A stretch of 64,000 nt of DNA from Casuarius casuarius (Eukaryota > Chordata > Aves > Casuariiformes > Casuariidae). The stretch lies in the NCBI GenBank assembly GCA_003342895.1, contig PTFA01000192.1, positions 578,355 to 642,354 of the forward strand. Direction: 5' to 3'. Position numbers and translations under genes: made by a program. Position 1 is the stretch's first letter. Each line of letters opens with the position of its first letter. Below are positions 54,638-64,000 of the stretch, piece by piece. The notes beneath the pieces were generated by a model. That model ran no database searches. It saw only the letters and a program-made list of their open reading frames with translations, and was not told the DNA's origin.

Positions 54638-57283
54638 TATACCTACAAAAGAAAACAAGATGGTATCAAAAGGACAATTTACAAACTAAGAATAGTAACA
54701 TAGCTCTTAGTATCCTGTGTCTGAACACCACAGATCTATCAATCGCTCAATTCAAGTCTTCATTAATACAACAGGAATGTGTTCAGAGACCAGCAAATGT
54801 GTGAAACAAAATGCTGATCCCACACAAAGCCACTAACCTTTCCATCGTTCAGAGAAGTCCAAACAATAAATTGCTTCAGGAAGTGGGAGGGGAGGAGACA
54901 CCCAACTCATCTGACACTCCCACAAGCTTTTACAGATTGAAAACAATGCAAACAATACTAGACGCTAATGCTTTATCCATAAGGGCCCTTCAGCTGGTAT
55001 ATGGAACAGAGCAGCGAGCACCAGGTGGGACAGGGGCAGCACATGCCATGGTGCATTGATGCCTTCAATCCAGTTAACACTCTGAACTGAACATGAGACC
55101 CTGGGCTTCAGCTGACCTCAAGTTACAATAAAGCACTGCAAGACTTGGCATATATGTTTACATGTGCGCAAGTCCCCCCAAAAAGAAGTGAAAGCTGTAG
55201 CAGACTATAAGGCAGCTTTGGTGGTCCAGAGACCCTTTCTAAAGCCAGTCAGCAAGACGTCCCGCTCCTGCATCCCTCAAACACATTTCTGCATTAAACT
55301 CGCAAATAAAATAAAATAAAATAGATAGCTCCACAACTGCTTGTGAGGGAGGCCAAAGACACATCAGTCAGTGCCTGGATAAAAGAAGTGTTTCTGGCTT
55401 TCACTTGACACAAGCAAAGAAACTTCCTGCCCAAGCCCTAGAATTTGCAGATGGGATGAAGGAAGCAAGGTTCTGGAAGATCTCTCCCTTTGCCCTCTGA
55501 TGCTGTCAATAACCTACCTGTGTATAATAGAAACAATGCATTCATCCCCCAAAATTATACTCTGGCAAGAAATTAAAAACAAAAAACCCTCTGCATAAGC
55601 AGGCTCTTCTCCTGGGCTATAAGAAGTTCTACTCTGCTACAAAAGGAGTGGGCTGCCTTGTCCATCCATATGCAAGAACACCAACAGAAAAAAATCTGCA
55701 CTCTCATAATGCAAGGATTATGCCTCCCAAACCAGGAGATGTATCCATTCTTTTGCCACATTATTAGATCAAGAACAGCCAACTCCTATTACCATCTACT
55801 GTCTCTGAACCATCTGCTATTAAGAAATCACAAGTCGACAACATGCTTTACTAAAGGGGAAAACCCCTCACACCCACCTTAGCCTGTAAAATAAACATTT
55901 TATTTATGTATTTACTAAAATTTCACTCTTGTCTAACATTTTCTAAAATGCTACCTACCTGCAAGAGCTGAGCTCAAAGGAACCAATGGAATGGGGAAAT
56001 GCATTCAAAAGCCAGGAAAAGCAGTAGTCAGATCAAGGTACAAAAGAAAGAAAGCTTCAGAATCAAGATGCTCTAACCAGCTCACTCCTTACCTCGTGAA
56101 GAGGGGATTCCAGGCAAATCTCCTCCTCTTCCATTCCTCCCCTTGCCCTCCCCCCCAGCCCACCCTATTCAAACCTCTTAAATTTAAGTGTGGAAAACTC
56201 TGTCACATTTTTTTCAGCATAGCAGCATTTAGAACATTCCCCATGGCAAAGTTGCTATGTTCATGAAGCACAGACGAGCAATACGCTGCTCATCATCTCA
56301 GTTCTGGTTAGTTTCTGGGATCTCGAATGAGAATCATCTCAATAACCCCAACAAAAGGAATCTGAGAGCAGAAACTAATTTAAGCATAACCAGACTCCAT
56401 GCACTTGTGATGCTGCAATTTAACAATCATAGGGAAAACAAACAAACAAACAAAAACTTATCTGGCTAAACATTACAGCAGTAGTTCCTACAGCGACTTT
56501 ATCTGATTTTCAAATATCAAATCGAAGTCAGGTTTGGTCTCTGACACTGGGATTTAATCCCATCTTTCCTACTGCAGGCTGCTACAGGTACCTTTAAGGT
56601 CATTTCAGAAGATGGGCTGCTGCTTCCAGAGCTGCAGAAAATGCCAACCAGAATGTACGTGGGGCATTACTCAGAACGCTGCCAAGCTGAGACAAATGAG
56701 CAGACTTTTCCTGTAGAAAGTCACCTATAGTAGATTACAAGCAACAATAGTGAGCTATTAAAAAAAAAAATAATAAGATTAGGAAAAAATGAGCATTGCT
56801 CCCTTGCATTNATCATGTTAAAATGAAGTGCTTTTTGGCTCCCCAAAGTTTCCCACCTCTCTTGTTACTTCCTGAAATTAAGTTAACATATTACAGAATA
56901 AAAACTTCCTCCCCTCAAAAGCAAGTTTTCACACAAACCTTAGACACCAAGATGATCGAGCTGGGACCTATCTGCCTTATACCCATTTCTTTTAGAGAAA
57001 ATAAAATTTCCAATTTCCTCAACATGCAAGACAAAAAATAATAAATTTTCCAGTCAACTATATATATCACATAAAAAAAAAAAAAAAAAAAGAGAGAGAG
57101 AGAAAAAGAAAAAGAAAGACAGGGTCAGTAATGTGGACTGGGGGCCATTTTTGATGGGCTTAAGGGATTTGAATGGTGAATTCTAAATCTAACCTGCATG
57201 AGACATCACAATGGGAAAGAAGAGAAAGAAAAGGTTCCTTTAAATGCAAGAGGTCTACACTGGTCACCAGCAGGCGAGTGGTC
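54620..57283 (-). other. DDX17: DDX17 3' UTR
   Basis: AT-rich sequence of about 2.7 kb between the DDX17 stop and the distal poly(A) signals. DDX17 has a long 3' UTR in other vertebrates. It includes an (AAAAT)n stretch at about 55305-55322, a (CAAA)n stretch at about 56440-56456 and a poly(A)/GA tract at 57073-57118. No open frame here resembles a protein family. Confidence 0.55.
57073..57118 (+). repeat. Poly(A)-(GA)n low-complexity tract
   Basis: A19 followed by (AG)6 and AAAAAG units; on the mRNA strand it is a T/C tract shortly after the DDX17 stop codon. Confidence 0.85.
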
Positions 57284-57807
57284 TCATTTGCGGGAGGGGG
57301 GAGGGGGTGGGGGCGGGGGTGGATACTGGTAGGTGGCAGTCTGTCCCATATAGCCCATCACATTAGTGGCAGGAGGCTGAGGAAACTGTTGTGACATGAG
57401 AGGCTGTGGCTGCTGGCCCGAGCGCCCCACCATCCCTGCATACTGCTGTTGGGTAGTGCTCTGTGAGGTTCTCCCAGCGGTGGCAGCTGTGGTGCTGGCA
57501 CCATAGCCACTAGCACTGTACTCTGCAGTGCCATAGCCACTCGTGCCATAGGCAGCTGCTCCATAGCTCCCTTGAGTGTAGCCATACTGGCTCTGTGCTG
57601 CCCCAAAAGCAGAATTTGGGCTCCCATAGGCACTGCCATAGGTCTTGTTGGCTCCGTTGGCATAACTGTCACCACGCTCACGGTCTCTGAAGCCACCTGA
57701 GTCTCTCCGGCCTTCCTTCACTCCCCGGAGCCTCCTGTCACACTCTTCCTGGTACATCAGGTTAGGGTTGTTTACTGAACTGCTTGTACGGTAACGAGAA
57801 CGACCTC
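57284..57807 (-). other. DDX17: DDX17 last coding exon
   Basis: Acceptor ATCCATCGCCAG; completes a Gly codon, then 173 codons from [19 protein letters not shown] through [11 protein letters not shown] to the poly-Pro SRK end and TGA. It is the low-complexity coactivator and RNA-binding tail. Confidence 0.95.
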
Positions 57808-60800
57808 CTGGCGATGGATACATCAAGATTTACTACCACAAACAAGTCTCAAACAACGAACTCCCATAATTGTGCTAACCTCTCTCACTCTTCTATTCAC
57901 TGCATCTACAATTTTGCCCACAAGGAGTGAATTCTTCTGACTGGCTGTAAGTTCCCTGCACAGCTGGGCATACATCTCTTCATCTTATTCAAGGTGTAGA
58001 TACCAAGTTCAAAGAATATTCTTAATGCAGACACTCAGCAACAAAGAAACAGAAAAGGGCCAGTACTAACTTGAAAGTATATCAAAGCTTATTATTCCAT
58101 CAGGGAAGTAGGAGGAAAATAGTCTCAACCCCTAAAATTCAAGTCAGCCTATCACCTCATGGACTTCAAATTTGCTCGTGCATGCACACACATCCTCTTG
58201 CCTGTGTTCAGGCAGGAGCTGCAAGCAATTAATAACTCGAGCAAAATCAGCTCCATGAGGAGCTGATCAGAAGAAAAAGTTTTACATCTAAGATAAAAGA
58301 GTGATCTAACTCTCAATTGGAGAGAAACACTACATTTATGTAAGGTTTTGAACCTCAGGTACAAAAAGCTTTATTACTAATCTACTGCTTGTTACCTTAG
58401 ACTTGTGCATATTGAGATCATTTCCTTATCCTCTTTTAATCCTCCCTCCCTCAAAATAGGAAACCTTTTCCCTGTGTAGCCCTTTCCCATATGCCTTTAC
58501 CTCCACCACCACCTCCACCTCCTCTGTGGTCCACAAGTTGCATCAGTTTCGGATTGATGGCTTGATTGGCTTCTTCCAACACTTTGATAAGCTCCCTGGC
58601 CTGTTTCAGGTTTCCTGGTGTGAAGAACGTGTAGGCAGTACCCTTGTTGGTACTACGTGCGGTACGGCCAATACGGTGCACGTAGTCTTCAGAGCTGTTC
58701 GGATAGTCGTAGTTTATCACAAATTTAACATCTTCCACATCTTGTGAGGTGCCCAGGTGCGAAGCACAGTGAAGGGGTGGGGTTGAGGAAAGGGGAGAAG
58801 AAGAGAGGACGTGCCAACGAAAGGTGGGGAGCACGAATGCAGGTGACAGTAATAAGAAAAAAAAACAAAGTTAGTAATTGCATGGAATAAATACAAGACA
58901 GACTCATCCCAAAAGAGTAGAAGACTGAAATTTAAGATCATCAGGAACAAAGATCAGTGTCCTGAAAACTAGTGGCAATTTTGAAGCAGTTTTTCCCTGC
59001 ATTCAAATTCATCCTCCCCGGAATGCATTTTTCTGTCTTCATCTGTTAAAGACATTGATGTTTATGAATTAGCTAATTGAATTTAGTACTCTTTTTCAAA
59101 ACAATCTCAGAAGTGAAAATACTACCATCAGACACAGCAAACTGGGGTGGAAGAAGGGTAGAACTGCCATAGTAAGAGCTTTTACTCTGTTGGGAGAAGT
59201 CTAGCAAATAACATCAGTAATGAGATCACTTACCTTCCACTTCATAACATGAAATAAAATGCAAGCCTTTTAAGATTTTACTTTTCTTTTATAGTCCTAA
59301 TAAAATTCAACTACTTTCCTAGCCTGAAGTTTATGACATTTCAATTACAGTAGTATTATTCAGCCAACTTATTAAAAATTCTTCAGATCAGAGCTAGAGT
59401 ATCTTTAACTTGGCTTCCTAGTTATCACAAGAACGCATTGCACTAACATTTCACCATGCTGTTCAGTCCAGTGCTAGGAAACTTTTATACTTTGGACAAT
59501 CCTGAATTCTATGAACAATTCCCTACTTCCAGTGTCAGAAATAGGAAATTCAAATGCTCAAAATTGCTCAGCATGCAAAATAATATTAAAATTTAGAAGA
59601 GATCAGAACTCTGTGCCTTGAAAGTCAGACTTCATAAACTTATGGGACTGAAACACAGTAAATGTTAGTGTAACACTTCAGTGAAAGCATCTAAAGTATC
59701 AAAAGCACCTATTTGCTATAATATGCCATGTTTAAAAAAGCATGGTATTACAGTAAGTGCCCTAACAGCTCATGAAAAAANNNNNNNNNNNNNNNNNNNN
59801 NNNNNNNNNNNNNNNNNNNNNNNNNNNNNNNNNNNNNNNNNNNNNNNNNNNNNNNNNNNNNNNNNNNNNNNNNNNNNNNNNNNNNCAAGGTAAATCGACT
59901 CAAAGTTTGAGTGAATTTTTTTTTTTTTTTTTTTTTTTTAAAGAGAGAAACATTCTCTGTTTGTTACCAGACCGATGCACACTCCCTCCTCCTGTGGGAA
60001 ACCGCTGCAGCCGATCCCGTCTCTTTGCCTTTTATTTTTGGCGGCCTCCTTTCGAAAACTCCGCCCTCTGACACGGGACCACTGGAGCGCGGGGAGCATG
60101 CATCAAGGGTCCGTGGCAGCGAGAAGTCCCCACACACGCTCGCTCTGTGAACTGGCTTAGACGCTTCTCTGTAGCCCCATTTGGTTGTGAAGCGCCGGAG
60201 AACCTGGGTTCAGGTAAAAGTTTCAGGTCCTCCAACGCTTTTTGTCCCCTATTTGGGGTTCTTTGGGGCAATTGTCAAAAAAATGAAAATACAAAAATTA
60301 TATCCAAAGGGTCAGCTGCATCTATTGCCCAGACTGCATCAATTTCAAAGGGGATGTAGGAAAAATAAAAACAAGGGGGTTATAGTGGCAAGAGGGGGAC
60401 TTTATGTCTGTTTCTTATTACAGCAAAGGGGGGGCTCCTCAGTCTTTGCTGACTCCAAAGTCCTGAATCACACCAAAAAAAGGGAGTGAGAAGGCAGGTT
60501 TCACAGGGGGCTGCGCGAGTCTCCAGCTAGGGTCCTTGGTACAACAGTTTTTTTTAAAAAGGGGAAAGTGAAATAAAGAGAGGGGTACATGTGACAGATT
60601 GCATCTTCACAGCCAGGGTGTAACTAGTCTGACAAGCAGCAGGCTACATGATCCTTAGACAGTCCCATTTTGCACATCCATCAGTAGCAAAGCAAGTTGG
60701 ATTACCAGAGGATACAACGACGTGCTTTCCTGGCAGAAAGCACAAAGATTTGCAGCTACCAATGTAGACAGTACTGACTTGATTGGGGAGGAGTGGGGAG

Positions 60801-63800
60801 AACGCAAAGGCAGGAAAAGGAAAATGGAAGGGTGTTTTCCAGACTAGGAAGTGGTCCTGGTAGAGCACGTAGCTGGCTGAAGAAAGACCAGCGCAAGTAC
60901 AAGATTTGGCTTCTCCAGTCTAGCATGCTCCAAGGTGTTTGTGCACAGTCACAATCTTCCTGCGCTTTTAGAAGATAATGTAGCAGGATCAAGAATTGAA
61001 ACTGTAAATCATTTTTGACAGCTACCTGGGAAACATGCCCTTTGGCAGACCATCAGAACACCCTACGGTACAGACAGTCTCTGATCATTAATCAGGAGGG
61101 ATATAAACTAGCAAACATGCTAGTCTAGAGAGCTGCTTCAACCACCAGTGTAGATGTGCCCCCGCCCCTGCACTGAGAATGATCTGCAGCTGATATCAAA
61201 GCTTCTGTTAAAGAAAACAAAACAAAAGAAATTCAATGTTTTTAGTTTAATAGAGTGAACAAAAAATAAATAATAATAAAAAAGAAATCAGTGCAGAGAC
61301 AGGACCTCACTCCAGGGAATTATCACAAAGAAGCCATTATGGGACTCAGAACTTACCTGGAAGAAGCTTTTTTGAAACCAATGTTCCATTAGGAAGAGGG
61401 AAAGCCCTGGTGACTCAGCCAAAAGGCGCGCGCCCCTGTTTTATGTTATTTAGGTAGAAGCCTTCACTTTCCAGGATCTTGGAGGAAGTCGTCCAGAAGT
61501 TTGCCAGTTAAGTGACTTATTTTAAGAAGCAGCAAACTCAGGGCCCCAAAACAAGCAGAGATGTTGTTCAGTAACAAGAAACAGACTCTGGTACCTTTCC
61601 CCCACAGCTCAGGTGAAGTGGAGAATGGGAAGTGGGAGACTGTTTTCTGGAGTGTTATCCAATTGAGTAGTTTTGGGGGAGTGTTTTTGGAGGGGGTGAA
61701 ACTGTTTTAAATGTCTAGGCAAGATGCACAAAGAAGCTACCAGCACATAGCAAGCCTGTTTAAAAAATGCTGCTACAGAAGCAGCTCTCTTTCATACAAA
61801 CTGGTTTCAGGCCTCAGTCCCTTCTCCCAACAGGCCCAAGTACTAACTGCACAGGTCCAGACATGACCCTAGAGGGCAGAGACTGAAGTCCATATAATCA
61901 CCTCTCCGAGGAAGTGTTGGACATTTTTTGAGGGGGGAGGGGAAGGAGGGGTGAAGGTTGTGTGAACAAAGGCTGCCAAGTCTAATAATGGTCTGCCTGT
62001 ATTTAAGTGATCATACGATGCACAGTGCAGCCACCCTTTCAAGAATATGTAAAAACGGAGCTCATATAACCAAAAATTTTAATAAACTAGAGATTTTCCT
62101 GAGCTTACTCACAATGACTTGCCAAAGTTTTGTCTAAAATTTACCATAATGGCACATCAAGCCCCAAGTAGTAGCTTCTACCAAACTCGGGTAGCATGGT
62201 ATATTCAATGCTCATTATTAAACTCAGAGCACTTTATAAGTCATCTTTCTCTTCTACAGTGGGCAGATGTATAAGGACTGTGCTTAGTACACAGTGTTTC
62301 ANAATACAATGTGCTTATTAGAAGAAGGGGGCACAACTGATGCATCCAGACAGATCGTTTTCATCCACCAAAACAGAACTGTGCAATTTTGATTCAATTA
62401 CACATTTGGGTAGTACTATGTTAAAGGCCTTATATAATCTCAGTGGTCCTGCCTAGAAGGAACACAGAGGAGGGAAGGCTACATGTCAAGACCAAAGATN
62501 TGGATCAGTACTTTCTCAGATGTGAATACATCTGCTGGGTAAAGATGTGTGCACATTGGGGTTTGTATGTACAAATCTGTGATGTAACATACAGGGAAAA
62601 TAATTAACTATTTGTTGTTGAACTGCTCTATCACAACTTCTTTATCTGACACCCTCTGAACTGAGAGCAATCCATCCCTATCATCCAGCAACAAAAGCCA
62701 GATTTGGGGAAGAAGTGAGTGTGGTGGAAGGATTGGGTTGCATAATTGGACGTCTCTTCTCCCTCTTGGCGATCGATTAGTCATGCCTAGGCCTTGCTGC
62801 AGACCAAAGCCTGTTCATTAGGAGCAGGAAGAGACTTTGAATATGAAAGAAAAAAAAAAGATTAATGTTAAAAAACGTATTTCACATGTGGGGGAAAATC
62901 ACGCTTTGATTTTTTTTTTTTTTTTTTAAGAAAACATATTTCAGTCCAAAGAAGAAAAATATGCAGCAGTAGGCAACAGTGGTCTATGGGTACAAACCTA
63001 GCCCACGAGATGCAACGTCGGTAGCAATGAGGATGGGAGCCTTTCCAGAACGAAATTCTGTAAGACAAAGCACACTATGAAGCAAGACTTTTTAAAAAGA
63101 TAGTTATCCAAACTTGATTTATGCTAGATGCTCATTTTCCATAATCTAGATAAGATGGGTCAATCTCAGAACCCCCAGCAAGTCAGCATATAAACTGTCA
63201 ACTAGTTTTCAAAATCTGTTTCTCTGGGTTAAGCAGTTCTTAGAGTTTCCCATTCAGATGTCAGATACAAATACTGAAATTAACAATACAAAGGCAAAAG
63301 AAATTCTTTTGAAATATATGTAACTTTTATAAAACGCTGGGTAGAGAGACAAAAAAGAAGACTGCAGAAAAGCACAGCACAGTAAACTCTGTACAGTAGC
63401 CTGAGTTATTCTCTCATTACTGGACTCACCATTAAGCACCCAATCTCTTTCTGGCTGACTCTTGTCTCCATGGATACACATAGCTGGCCAACTGTCAAAC
63501 AGAAATGCACATTAGTATAGACAGAAAGTACATACATTAAAGGCAACAAAAATCTTTATTGGCATTTCTGTAAAAAGGCAAAAAATAAATACTTTAAAAA
63601 TATATTTTTATTCCCTACCCTCTTCCTCACACCTTTAACTATAATTTATGCTTTTCATTTCTGTACCTGTTAAAACCCCTAGCTATATAACAAGTGTCTA
63701 AGCCAAATCACACNCACTTTATTCATACAGTCCTTATCTTTTCTGCATTTTAGCAGTTTTGTATATTCTGACATACTGAAAGCGTCACTGCTTACAAATA

Positions 63801-64000
63801 TGCTGTCTTGCACTAATGCTTTGATGCACTGTAACCTTCCAGGAAACTAAGACTGAATTCAGCCAAAGAAAAGGAGGAACAAGTTGTTTCCAACAATAGC
63901 ATCATGAACATTTAACCTTAGTGCCTTTATTACCGTTTCTGTTTCTCACTAGAAACAAATGGGGGGGAAGAGAAGAGGAGCTATTCACCCATCTCTGCGC
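57284..64000 (-). CDS. DDX17: DEAD-box RNA helicase DDX17 (p72), C-terminal part, truncated by window edge
   Basis: ATP-dependent RNA helicase and transcriptional coregulator, acting in splicing, microRNA processing and transcription in the nucleus. Exons in transcript order: 64000-63989 (partial), 63491-63430, 63057-62998, 58740-58501 and 57807-57284, joining in phase with GT-AG introns. Together they code the end of the second RecA-like domain: [21 protein letters not shown], motif V in [14 protein letters not shown] and motif [12 protein letters not shown] Gly run follows, then a Tyr/Gly/Ser-rich tail and the DDX17 hallmark ending, nine Pro and SRK. The tail separates it from DDX5. The first RecA domain and N-terminus (p72/p82 starts) lie beyond the right edge. 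The 4.3 kb intron 58741-62997 contains the N gap and odd GC-rich sequence. Confidence 0.96.
58501..58740 (-). other. DDX17: DDX17 coding exon with motif VI
   Basis: 240 bases; acceptor CCTCACAAG; codes [19 protein letters not shown], then [20 protein letters not shown], the [17 protein letters not shown] helix and [10 protein letters not shown]. Donor GGAG|GTAAAG inside the Gly run. Confidence 0.95.
58741..62997 (-). other. DDX17: Large DDX17 intron with gap
   Basis: 4.26 kb between the motif V and motif VI exons. No extra coding exon was found. It holds an N gap (59781-59885), then a T28 run and a GC- and G-rich stretch (59940-60540) unlike the AT-rich remainder. Confidence 0.8.
59781..59885. 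other. Assembly gap (105 N)
   Basis: A run of 105 N. The right flank is a long T run and GC-rich DNA, typical places for assembly failure. Confidence 0.99.
62998..63057 (-). other. DDX17: DDX17 coding exon with motif V
   Basis: 60-base exon coding [19 protein letters not shown], with split Glu and Asp codons at its edges. Acceptor TTGTCTTACAG, donor CTAG|GTTTGT. Confidence 0.95.
63430..63491 (-). other. DDX17: DDX17 coding exon
   Basis: 62-base exon coding [20 protein letters not shown]. Acceptor TTTGACAG, donor AATG|GTGAGT; phase 2 in, phase 1 out. Confidence 0.95.
63989..64000 (-). other. DDX17: DDX17 coding exon, 3' end only (cut by window)
   Basis: GCGCAGAGATGG then donor GTGAATAG. It gives the end of the conserved RRMRRDG stretch and joins in phase to the WPAM exon. 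Confidence 0.85.

Noticed and set aside
60165..60215. Possible retroviral primer-binding site (TGGTTGTGAAGCGCC)
   Set aside because: It does not fit the T-arm complement expected after the acceptor-stem part for a known tRNA, and no LTR edges or polypurine tract could be paired.
62680..62840. Possible extra DDX17 exon in the large intron
   Set aside because: No frame matches the DDX17 protein, and the flanking exons already join exactly in phase with the family sequence.
1..64000. tRNA, rRNA, CRISPR arrays, operons, prokaryotic elements
   Set aside because: Nothing of these kinds was recognised; the sequence is a vertebrate chromosome with spliced genes.

Overview
This is vertebrate nuclear DNA. 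Genes are split by GT-AG introns, the first 700 bases form a CpG-rich island, and two decayed CR1 LINE fragments and several very old MIR-like fragments are present. CR1 repeats, low repeat density and short intergenic distances point to a sauropsid, most likely a bird; crocodilian or turtle is not excluded. Scattered single N bases and a 105-base N gap (59781-59885) mark a draft assembly. Gene order (KCNJ4 minus, KDELR3 plus, DDX17 minus) matches human 22q13.1, so the CpG island at the left edge is probably the promoter end of CSNK1E, reading leftward.

Layout: 1-800 CpG island; 0.8-20.4 kb has no recognisable gene (CR1, MIR-like fragments, a 41-base G run, pyrimidine tracts); 20.4-24.1 kb KCNJ4 (Kir2.3) on the minus strand; 26.5-28.1 kb an intronless, fully open ENTR1/SDCCAG3-like gene on the minus strand; 28.1-46.5 kb gene-free, with GC-rich patches at 31.9-32.1, 33.9-34.3 and 42.2-43.1 kb; 47.0-54.6 kb KDELR3 (five coding exons, complete, 214 aa); 54.6-64.0 kb the 3' part of DDX17 on the minus strand (five coding exons, the last running off the right edge).

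Three observations stand out. First, KCNJ4 has a 23-base upstream coding exon that joins in phase to 18 open codons before the usual Kir2.3 start. The resulting 26-residue N-terminus closely resembles that of Kir2.1 and Kir2.2, which conventional Kir2.3 models lack. Second, the ENTR1-like gene has no introns and no disabling mutation over 376 codons although it is well diverged from ENTR1, which suggests a retained retrogene; it has two CRE-like octamers upstream. Third, KDELR3 and DDX17 converge with poly(A) signals only tens of bases apart. The genes share no pathway: KCNJ4 is an inward-rectifier channel, KDELR3 retrieves ER proteins, DDX17 is an RNA helicase, and ENTR1 is an endosomal trafficking protein.
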